A stretch of DNA of 64,000 nucleotides from Saturnia japonica (lineage: Eukaryota > Arthropoda > Insecta > Lepidoptera > Saturniidae): assembly GCA_033032175.1 (NCBI GenBank), contig CM065307.1, forward strand, positions 5,766,001 through 5,830,000, written 5' to 3'. Shown piece by piece: positions 34,147-46,100 of the stretch (position 1 is the first letter of the stretch; every line of letters begins with the position of its first letter). The notes under the pieces are model-generated. The model worked only from the letters and a program-made list of their open reading frames with translations, was not told the DNA's origin and ran no database searches. The position numbers and the translations under genes are program-made.

Positions 34147-37100
34147 ATGGAGACATTAAAAGTGTTATTAATTTTCGCGGCTGTTATAGCATCAAGCACC
34201 TCGAATACAAGTAAGTACATTACAAAGAAAGTAGACGGACGGGTGTTACTATTTGTGTCATTTTTACTTTGCCAAAACGAGTTACAATGGCTACCTAAAT
34301 GTTTTCATTTAACGAACATGCAAAGAACCTCATTTAATTAAATTTTTGTATGTAGAACACCAGTTAGCTAATGCAAATGGCTATTCAACATTTCATCAGT
34401 AAATGAATTGTTTTTATTAAACCATTTATATTTTTATATATTATATATTGTATTATTTTTTTTATATGTATATTTTTTTTTTCGTGATATATTTTTATTG
34501 TCTGCTCATTTACAACACAACAGAATTTATTCTGAAACAGTTTCACTTTTATTTTTCAGCAATAGTTTTTTTCTAATAGTTTACATTTGATATTTTAAAT
34601 TAATCTTATACACACATACACTACATTCTGGTCATCTCTAAAATACTATAAAGAAAACTTTTTAATTTTTTAGATATAAGTATACACACTCTGGGCTTAA
34701 TACGTAGCATCCTAAAAAAACCATACGTGTTAGACACGTAACAACATTCTAAGTCTTATGCCGGTAAGCTTCGGTAATTGATAAGTTTATTTGTGGGGTT
34801 CAGCAGCTGAGGTAGATACTTTATTTCTATTACAAAAACGGGCAGTTCGAGCAATTTAGCAGCAGACTTCGCGAATCATTGAGGAATAAGTTTCAAGAAT
34901 TAATATCTTAACTTTACCTTCCCAATACATATAGAAAAATATAATGTATGTTGGGAAAAATGAAAATAATTTCGAACTTGTAACTAACAGGCACAATTTC
35001 AATATTAGAAATAAATATAAAACAGTCTTTACATCTTTTAGACTTAGTAAAACAAATAAAAGATTTTTAGGTATTTGTATATATTACTACGTAGTACTAC
35101 AATTAAATACCTAAGCACATTACCGATTTGCCGGGTAATAAGTTCAAGAATCATGTTAAGCAACTTTATTGTCGAAAGGTTATTATTTATTATAGGGTAG
35201 CTGATTACGTGAATGATGGTGATGTCTGGATATGATTGCCTCTTTGTACATCTACTAGATAAAAACTGTATATAATTTAACACTGTAAAAATAATAATTT
35301 AAAAAAAGATGTTGATAAAACCCGATCGAGTTTCTTGCCGGTTCTTCTCGATGACTGGGATGATTTCCGAACCGGTGGTAACTATCATAAGTGCCTTCTT
35401 AGGGCTTAAATCTAATAAAATATATTATCTTTATAACAAAAGTAAGTGCAAATTGGCATTCAACGCGTTTCGCCACATTTAAGTGAGATGCGCTTCGCAA
35501 TTTAAATCTAAACTGCAAATATATTTAACAATGTACATCGGAATTTAATGTTTCTAAAATGTATTCTGGTATTTTATAGAGTACTTGGCAATATTCGGTG
35601 GTATACATTACAATCCTCCAAAATGATAGTAAAAAGCAATCTGCAAGGTCGGTAATGCAATTGCAATAGTCCATATTATGTTCATATGTTGCAGTTGTTC
35701 AACGAATCAACATACCACACTCCTAAAAATAAAATTATATAAAAATGGTAATCCTTTTTTCACATATAAAAAGTAATATGACACTATATACGCTCTTCTT
35801 AATTATATTTTTTTCCGAACAACGTTTTATCTACAACTTACCATCTCATACGATTCGGTCGATTGCTATTGTGTTACAAGTTCATCAGCCTCGCAATCAA
35901 CAGCACTGGATTCTTAAATAGTTTTATAATATTACTTCTTTTTAAATGAGCGTTAGTGATATTGCGATCGGTATATCAACTTTTTACAAGTCTCTAAAAC
36001 CCATAACCAACAACGAACCATTTATTTTGAATTGAATTTCGAGTAAATATATTATCATCAAAAGCGAAAACCAACAACATGATAATTTAGTGTAGCATGC
36101 TAACAGCCGTTTTCAATAACCTATCTAACCATTGTTTCAATTGCTAAAGGTAGACAAATATAACCTTTTGTCCTTACTTATTTTTTCAATAACTTATCAA
36201 TGGATAGTTTTTCGTATTTATATTCATATCTTATAACTTGTATAGATAAGGATGAAGCCGTTATTTGTCTGAAGTTAAAAATAGTATTTATTACAAATAC
36301 GTACAAATCGGAGATAGTAAACTCAGATATGTTATTGAAAACGGCCGTTATTAGAGTTAGAATTCTACGAGCTCTAGAAAATAAACATGACGAAACCATA
36401 ACATAGGTTCAGTTTATTTTCAAATCCAGGTGGCCTGCTTAAAGTTGCAACCTTTGTGTTTTCGGCAGCTTCACTACGTCGGTCGAATTACTGCAAGAAC
36501 TCAGAGAACAGTTTCTGGATTAATGTTTTTTTCAACCGTTTGAAATCTATATTCGTAAATATAAAGTAAGAAATCTCTAATAACATTATCCTGGAGTTTA
36601 TTCCGTAATTGGTTAGGCAGGAATAATTATTTAAAAAAAAATTAAATTTCTTCTGAAAATAAATTTAGCCTTTGAACCAACGATTATTTAAATGCAAAAA
36701 GGTAAACCAAAAACTGAACATACCCATTATGCTTACAATTAATATTATACATATGCAACGATGTCCTTTACGAACGGCCCGCGAAAGCCGCTAGGATACT
36801 TTCACTCGCGTCAGTAAATTTAACACTTTCTTCTGTATACCTAAATCACTAAGAATTCGCAAAAGAAATAAAATTTCAACATATACACAATATTTTCCTC
36901 CTTTCTTTATTAAACCAATTGGGAAAAATTTACTAACTTTTGGTGTTATCCGTCATGCGCTGGTTTTTATTTTAATTTATAAACTTATGTAATTTGACTC
37001 TACATTACGCATTATTGATGGGGTATTTTACGTGATGTAGTTTGGTAATTGTACACAATTGAAGATGATATTAAAAATAATACTAGAAACATATATTTTG

Positions 37101-40100
37101 AGTTACCACAAGAACTCCATGGTCAGTTCTTATAAGGAAGCCACCATCTTGTTAAGCGTTGTTGGAACCATAATGAGTAGAAAAATGTTCTACTCGTGTG
37201 ACATTGGCATAATTGTATATAAACACACATTGACCATTAAATAAGAAGAAGTATGTATCAAGCTGCTACACGACTTTAAAGTTGATATTATTTAGACCAT
37301 AATGAGAGTTTAACGATAAGATAGAAAGTTCTAGATTAAAACGGAATAAATCAAGGTAAGCGGTTGAGTCTGCGTCTCCTTTACTGAACGGTTAGTATAT
37401 ATTGTATTTAATCGATTCATATTAGACCACAATTACCATTGATGACCAAAGATGGTAACCCGCTAAGCCTACACTTGACACTGACTCTCGAGTTCAGCTT
37501 CCAGAACATACATTTTATTTACATTTAGCTACATAATTAGCTTAAAGTTGCATCATCACATTTTCATCTACCGACAGGATTTTGACAGTTTCCATTCTCT
37601 AAGTTTACCCGTTAAAATCGTATTAAGTCGCTTGTATACGACCAAATATATATAGCTGAATATGTTCAAACCATCAGATGATTTTTTCCGAAACGTTTTG
37701 ATCAAAATTGATGATTATATTTATACTAAAACAGACGTCAGTCTTGATTATTTATACAGGATTATATTACAAATTTATTAAATAATGATATTAAAAAAGA
37801 TATAACATAATAAATATAATCTTAAGATATAGAAATAAGGACATGATTTCTTGTCTATTTCTACGGATGCGGTAACAGCAAACACTGCTTTTTTCCTTCG
37901 CACAAATAGAGCCTTTATTTTATTTTTATTTGTTAAACTATTCCGCATTAATCGACAAATCATGTGATTTAAATATTTAAGTAGGCTCGTAAAAAAAAAC
38001 ACAATTTGTGATTTTACCTCTATATTGACAAATGGATAGGAATAATTTCACCAGCTTTTCAATTGTGTCTCGATAATTGCAAAAAAGTTGCAATCAATTG
38101 AGAACGCAGTCGCGCGGCCACAGACGCTCGTTACATAAATATCCGTACGCGGAAGAACGAGGAAAGTAGAGGCAGTAAGCAAAACGCAGTAAAGCAACAA
38201 TTAATGTCACGATGCTCATTGTATACTTAATCAAGTAAGTGTTATATCATTAATGTCATTATATCATCGTTAGTCATTATTGAAATATACCGTGAAGAGA
38301 CATTTGAAGTCATTATTCCAACAACGTCATTTTTCAAAATATTTGAACTGGCCAGCATGGCTTGTAGATCACTCAATGATCGCCGTTGTTTTTGCATTGT
38401 ATTGTGCATATCACCAGGTACAGTGCAGCCACATTGTTATTCTACTTCAAAACAAGAACAGTTCATCCCATATATGGATTAAAATGGTCACAATTATTAC
38501 AGCTAAATTCATAATCTTCGTCGTTTAATGCCGTATTTAAACTCTTTATTGGAAGTAAATTAATGTTTCTTTGGTCTTTTTTTGGGAATAAATTTATGTT
38601 TTATAGAAGAAAATAAAAATATTTTTTTATCGTTATAGGTTTAGCGTTGTGGCCACCATCTCACTTAATCTTAAGTGACGATGTGGTCCAAGATGGTAGC
38701 ACTCTAAGTCTAGTGGAAGACTGGTTCTTAAGTGCAGCTGCCGGAACACATCTATTGGTCTTTGGCGACAGATTTTTCAACTTGAGGATGGTAGCTAGTC
38801 CTGCGGGCTTTAAAAAAGTGATAGTCAAATGATATACACAGTTAAATATAAATATCATTATTTACATAATGAATTGCAATGCGGAAAAGCATTGAGACGT
38901 GTAAACGAAGTAAAGAAGTCGTCATCAGCTTTTGAATCTACAACAAGATAAGCAATAACAACACATTTTGATTATAATATATAAACGACACACGTATTTT
39001 TTTACTCATTTTTCATAAATGCTCCACAAAGCAAAAGATAATTACACATATGTCTTAAGTTAGTATAAATGCTTCGCGTGTAATCTCTAATTATTAAATT
39101 ATAGCATACATTTTTGCCTATTTACCCAAATCGCCTATTGGCACCGTTAGCTAAGGGGAACAGGCGTAGCACGCACAATCTATAGCACGCACGTATAACT
39201 ATAATATGAATTTTAATAAAGTAATATTAATCTCAACTAACGTTAACAATTCCAATCTAATTGCAAAAAAATAGGTTTCATACAATATATCAAAACCAAA
39301 AAGCCAATATTTAACTGTACCACTATTAATAATAACAGTTAACTGTTTTTGCGAGTTTGGATCGAGTTTCGCGGACAAGGTCCCCCCGGGCGCTACACGG
39401 TGAGTTCAGGTCAATGCCCCATGAGGCAGGTGCATTACGCGGACCCGTTATAAATACTGTTTTTAAATGTTTATTGACATTTTATTAAACCTTTAGGGGA
39501 GAATCAAAAAATTTAGTTTGTATAAACACGTACCCATAAGAAATTTCAAAGTCTATAAAAATAAAACTGTTTATAATCAAACTAAATAACAGTTTTTTAT
39601 ACAATTAGTAAAATTGAAGTATCTGTTTGTAATGTCAAAATAGTAACAGTTTTTTTACTAAATGCATATTATGAAAGTACATACGGTACTTATCACAGAT
39701 CAGTAAAACAAGGGAGATAAGGTTCGGGGGCGTGGTAAGTGCGAAAGCATCTGGCCTAAATTGGACTTGATGCTGATTTTTGTTTTTAGTCGAATTCACG
39801 CTGTGAACGAGTACACAACTGTTTATTTTTGACAAAATGCCACGTTGTTCAGTGTTTGTTTGTAAAAATACCAATTGTAATGTGAATTACATTAAAGATG
39901 GCATCTCATTCCCACGTATATATTAAAATATTATTGTTTTTTCTTTAAAAATTAGTAAAACATCATTTAATGTTTGTTAAACATGACGAACTATCCAGTA
40001 TTTTTTTTTCAGTACAAAAGTAACCATTGCTTCCTTAGTAGAAATCGATTAATGAATAAGTTGAACTAATGGCCCAATGGATGAATGGTCGCGGTCGTAA

Positions 40101-43100
40101 CGACACTTTCACTAACACAATAGATTCGTCCATGAAATAGAGATGTGATAGCTGTCAATATTTTTTCTAATTCATCTCTATGTCCACAGTCCACACGTAA
40201 TTCGGATGATGGTATGGTATTATACAATTATTTGATTTTTTGTTATACAAGGTGTCCAGAAAGGGTATCGGGTATTTTTTTCGCGCCATATTCGAAACGG
40301 GGCGTCTAAAGGGTGCGGGGAGGGGTTCGTGGCGTCCGCCATTTTGTGGAGTTTTAGTCACGATGGAACAGTACTCGGGGACGCATCGCGCATTTTGCGT
40401 ACGAGCGTATTATCGTAATGGTGATTCAATAGTGACTGCTCAACGTCTCTATCGTGCGGAATATCGTACACGCCACGCGCCAAGTGACGATAGCATTAGG
40501 AAATGGATCAGGATGTTCGAGAATACAGGTGCGACAGTTAAAATTCAAAACTCTGGTCGTCCTCGTTCAGTTCGCGATCAAGAAACAATTGAAGAAGTTG
40601 AGGCGTCGGTTCGTCAAAATCCGTCTTTATCCATCCGAAAGCGAAGCCAAGCGTTGAACATCAAAAAATCGTCTTTACATTCGATTTTAAAGAAAGACTT
40701 ACATCTAAAAGCCTATAAAATTCAATTGGTTCAAGAATTGAAGGATACGGACTATGCTAATCGACTGAATTTTGCGAACGAAATGCTGCAGCGATTTAAC
40801 AACTTTAACAACATACTGTTCAGTGACGAAGCAAATTTTCACCTGAATGGTCATGTTAATAAGCACAATTGTCGGTACTGGGCAGTGGAGAATCCGAGAC
40901 GAAAGCATGAACGACCCCTGCATAGCCCAAAGGTCGTTGTTTGGGCCGCTATGTCTGCTAAAGGCATAATTGGTCCTTATTTTCATGAAGATCAACGAGG
41001 CCGAGCAATTAATGTGAATAGTGACCGTTATTGCGATATGTTGCGAAATTTTTTGGTCCCAGAGTTGCAGGAGTTTGCAGGTTTCAACTCAAGAACGTGG
41101 TTCCAGCAAGATGGGGCCACTTGCCATACCTCAAATGACTCAATGGAAGTTGTTAACGAATTATTCCCTAATAAAGTCATTTCCCGAAGGTGTAACATCA
41201 ACTGGCCTTCCAGAAGCCCCGACCTTAGCCCGCTTGACTATTTTGCATGGGGATACCTTAAAAGTAAGGTTTATCAAAACAATCCGACGAATCTAACCCA
41301 GTTAAATCAAAACATCAGGTCAGAAATGACAGCAATATCGATAGCTATGTGTCAACGTGTTATCGCCAATCTTCGTTTCCGTTTAGAAGAGTGCCAGCAA
41401 CGTAACGGTCATCATTTGGATAACATCATCTTTTCCAAATAATTCTCCAATTCATATGCTAATAATAAACAATAAACTTTTTTATTGCATACAAATAATT
41501 TTTGTTTCATTGAACTTACAAATACCCGAAACCCTTTCTGGACACCTTGTACATAATTATTTGTTTATTATTAGATAAAATAATTGTTACGAGTAATCAC
41601 CGAAACGATTGAACCGATTTCAACGGGACTTTCACTGACAGATAGCTGACTTTATAAGAAGTAACTTAGGCTACTTTTATTATAGAAAAATAATTATTTT
41701 TCCGAAAAAATAAAAAAATCTGTATATGGTGAATCAATTCGGGCGCTTAAATGGCCTACGCTGAGTGAACCTTAGGAGATATATCAAATTAACGTAATAC
41801 ATGATTGTAGATATTAAAGAGACCTACAACAAGTTAGCAAGAGTATGTCAATCTTGTAAGAAACACCCGCAAAAAGCATTTTTAGCTTAAAACAACCGGG
41901 AGCGGGTGTAGCACGATTCGCGCACGTGCCCAATCGACGGCATTGTATAGTCCAGGCGAGCGCAACAGCGGGCATAGCTAGTATGACATAAAAATTAAAT
42001 GGTGCTTTGAGATTCACGCTGATACGAGTATCAAGACTATGTTTATGTGTTTCAATAATAATAAACTGTTACATACTCCAACAATGCCTAGTGAAAACAC
42101 ATAATGTTATTCCAAACAATTTTGAAAATAAATACATGCATCTTTAAATCTTTTAACAATAAAAAGTTTCGAAAGAAAAATATTCCCAACCATAGTAATT
42201 CTATGTTCCCAACACAACAAAAGACATAAATTCCAAGGTCTTCATAAAGCACAACCTTTCTATTAACTAACTACGCGTAGGTTCCTATTATTTTCACTAT
42301 TTCAACTCAATGTCGACGGCTGGCTAGTGGCTACCGTTATGACAAGCGCATTGCATACTAATGTTGCAATTGAACGGTAATAAAAGATATATGTATTATT
42401 CGAAGATTGACCAAGGTCTTTCTTTCATGTGATGTTAATGTATGCGAGCATGAATGGGTATGTTGGAAAAACGAAGGCCTAGGCGAACGTTCACGATTAA
42501 ATCGAGGACGTTCTAATGAAAGGTCAGGTCAAGAATACTCTAAGCTAACGAGCATGTATGAAAAGACTGATAAATGTTGAAGAAGCGAAAGATGTATGCC
42601 AGTATCGTAGCAAGTGGAAGAACGTGGTCTCTGCCTGCCCCGTTGGGAAAGAGGATGAAGAGAATGTATTCAGTTAAAAAGGTCATATACTAAATAACTT
42701 CACGCTAGGACTCTAAAGAGCAACGTAGTAACTATGAACGTCAATCAATCAGGGGTCCTAGTCAAGTTGCCTTTTTACAAACGTTAACGCTAGCGAAAAC
42801 GAAAAAAATGTATGGAATTGACATATCCGATCACGTGAAGCCCTGTGGTTAGCTGGTCAGCAAAACAACGATAGGCTACATGGGTGAATTGGCGGCGACG
42901 CGGTTGAAAGTTTGTCAAATAAATTTAACACGGTTGAAACCGTGGGGCACATCTAGTTATCCATATTCCAGTTCATTAAAAAATATGTTTTGAAATAGGA
43001 TATCAGATACAAGGAATATGTTTGTGATCTTTTCCTGGTATATTTTTGTTACTTACTGCACATTGCTGCACTACTACTTGTTATTATACGTTACTGCAAG

Positions 43101-46100
43101 AAAAACAAGTAAAAAATATTGTTTTTCTATTATTGCTTTTTATTTGATTCCCAGACGTCGTACTTAACTAACTAACGACGCCTCGTATGCTACTAAAGAA
43201 ATAAACAAATGCTCATAATAAATATATTATATATATATAACATACGTTCGAGAAACGTAACCCTCCTTTTCGCACCCGGGTAATGAATAGAAAGTTCCCG
43301 AAAAGACAAAAAATTTGAACATAAATAATTTCATGTTTATAATATGTTTACGCACAGATATATTTGGTGGACGCTGTTCACGAGAGGACCCCAATGTTGA
43401 TGAATGCTTACTGCGTAGCTTCAATTCACTTATTAATCATTTAAAACGAGGCGCGCCTGAAATAGGCATTGAAGAGGTAAGACAAATTAAAATAATCAAT
43501 TGTAAGCCCTTAACACCCGCATGATCATGCTGCCCGCAAATCCAAATTTAGTGCGGCCTGTGGGCTTCAAATGGAAAGCTGGACTGACAGGGTACTTTTT
43601 ATTCCAAAGCAATATTAATTTTTATTCCTGGATTTAACATATTATATCGATTCCATATCTACTACAGTCTATAAACTACCATCATACAAAATTTAATCAA
43701 ATTCAATCCATAGTTTTTGCATGACGAGCGTACAAATCAAACGACAGGAAGACAAAATTTCCAAAAACTTACCAAATGTTTTCTGTGCATGATTCTAAGC
43801 AAATAGTTTCATTTCTCAAGTATAGTAATGTGAAAATTTTGACTCTTGACTGTTTACTAAGCATATTCCAATGATTTGAAAAGTAACATTGCTTGAAATT
43901 TAATTTTCAGTCTGAACCGATAGTGATAGACGAACTTTCCATCGCACTAGGCAGTGGACCGGACGGCTACCGAGCAACCTTCAAAGATATTCACGCAACC
44001 GGAGCATCTAATATGACCATCACCAATGTCAGGTCTGATAAATATTTCATTTTCTTATGTAACTTTCGCAATGAATTTATAACTCTGCTCTCGAGGATGG
44101 CATATTATACCTATTTTACGTATATTTTCTGACATGAGACACATGACACACGAGATCAAAGGTTTAATCGATACAAAACAATATAAAACTATCATATATT
44201 ACACATAATTTATTAATAAAATTTTATACACGATACGAATATTCTAAAAAAAAGTAAAGTTTCTTCATACACAGTGTAATATATAGTTTTATGGTACAAT
44301 GGTGCTCATAAGACATGTCAAATTTATGTACCTACATTTTTGTGGCATCAGGAGCCAAAGGGTTAATCGCTACAAAACAATTTAAAACTATCATATAAGT
44401 ATATATAATTCATTAATAAAACTTTATACACGTTACGAATTTTCTAGAAAAACGTAAAGCTACATCGTACACTGTATATATAGTGTTATGGTACAGTGGT
44501 GCTCAAAAGACATTTTACGTTGCATCGCAGTTTTACTCTACAATAAATAATTTAATGTTATATTGTTCTTTTTGTTTTAGTAAAATAAATTACAAAAGAA
44601 AATCTTATAATTGGTTCCCAAATTATGAATTGAATTCCTTTGCTTTATTTTCTATTTATTTCGTGAATAATTAAAAAAATATATTCATCTTCTCATACCT
44701 ACTATGACCGTATTTTCAAACTTGAAGGGTAAGTACAGAAAATCTCGATTTGGGCTGTACGCTAGCTGTAGATTTGCAGTCGGTTGACAGTTTCGATGCA
44801 GTTATGTCAACTGCACCATAACCACCGCATCCAGACTACAATTAATATGGAGCTAGCTTGCAGCCCAAAATCTTCTGAAATAGCCTTTAAATGTTGAAAA
44901 AACGAACAAAGCAGTATGAATAGAAAATAAAGATTAAACCGTATTTACAATTATCCATTGTCATAAAATATAAGCGTAAAAGGTATATTGTACGAGAGTT
45001 GCTCAAAACCTTTAAAAAGACCGTTTCAAATTATGATAATTAGGGGCATGCATACATGAATAACTATATGCATAAACCTACACTTGCGAAATTATATTCT
45101 ATTGTCAGTTGTGGATTATGTGAGGTCGCAGTGAGTTAGTAATGTCGTTGTATATTCACTATTGTGATATAACATCGAAGGACTTTTTGACAATTTGAAT
45201 ACACCATCGTTTTAAAAAGAAAAGTAATTGAAATAATTAATTTCTTTTTGAGTTATACGTTACACACACACATACTCCCATGGTTTTGAAATAAGGGCTT
45301 TGACCCGCAATTATACCTGTTTGTCGGATAACAAAATTTATTTTATACATATATAAAATAAATCTTGTTATAAAAATAAATATATATAAAGTAAATTATG
45401 CTTTGTACAGGTGAATAAGAAAAACAAAAGTTACATTTAAAGCCAAATATTAATAGGTATAGTTTTTTGTCAGCCATAATAATAAATCTATATAAACTAA
45501 TAATATTTTTTAAGTTGATACGGCATTAACGCTCTTTACATGTCATCGTGAATGGTGGGCAATTGCCCTCAGTTCACTTTCAACGTGATACCGGTGTGGT
45601 GGCATGGGCGAGAAAAAACTTTTATCCTTTTTTGACAACACTTTCCTACCTTACGCTTTGATTTCCTATCTCTTTTGTTTCAACATGCTGATAACAAAAC
45701 TTATAACGTTTTCAAATTTCTTTTAGTGAGAGTTTAACGCGTCGAAGTATTTATAAAACGAAACAAAAATTACATTTAGAAAATCTAATTTTTTGTAATA
45801 AATAATTTATACTATCAATAGTGAGAGTTCATGAGAAACCAAATTCAATCGAAAGACAAATCCTTACAACCGATGAGCATTTTAGTAAGCAGATCTTTGC
45901 TTTTTATTGTTCTGTAGTTAATATAACATACCATTTTTTTTTATACCTACGGCAAAGTTATTAAAATGTGTTGGAAGGTAAACACAGTACAATCCAAAAA
46001 TAACGGTGATCAACGTCAAGAGATCGGCTCTCTATCGACGGTCGCCATTGTTATTCCGGCCAGCAAGCCTCCCTGCAGCTGGTATACACTAGCTGATCTA

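Larger units (their letters stand above)
39598..41981 (+). mobile_element. Helitron-like subfamily A element, split by inserts
   Basis: The left part (39,598-39,700) has the subfamily-A 5' section (AAATTGAAGTATCTGTTTGT, AATGTCAAAATAGTAACAG). The right part (41,580-41,981) has ACCGAAACGATTGAACCGAT, TTCAACGGGACTTTCACTGA and the end GCGGGCATAGCTAG before T. Between them lie a THAP-like exon fragment and mariner copy 3. Either the element captured host sequence or the inserts arrived later; the sequence alone does not decide. Confidence 0.5.

Noticed and set aside
38100..38233. GC-rich block followed by ATG and a consensus donor, considered as a first exon
   Set aside because: Only eight codons; phase 2 does not link to any open downstream frame.
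38641..38832. GC-richer 61-codon open frame with an acceptor-like TATAG before it, considered as an exon of a gene nested in intron 1 of gene 2
   Set aside because: It shares a diverged 30-base block and upstream similarity with 26,985-27,046, so it is repeat-derived. No upstream exon of matching phase was found and no domain is recognisable.
42430..42670. Possible LINE C-terminal remnant (translation with EEAKDVCQYRSKWKNVVSAC)
   Set aside because: Resembles the end of some LINE ORFs, but is too short and frame-broken to assign.
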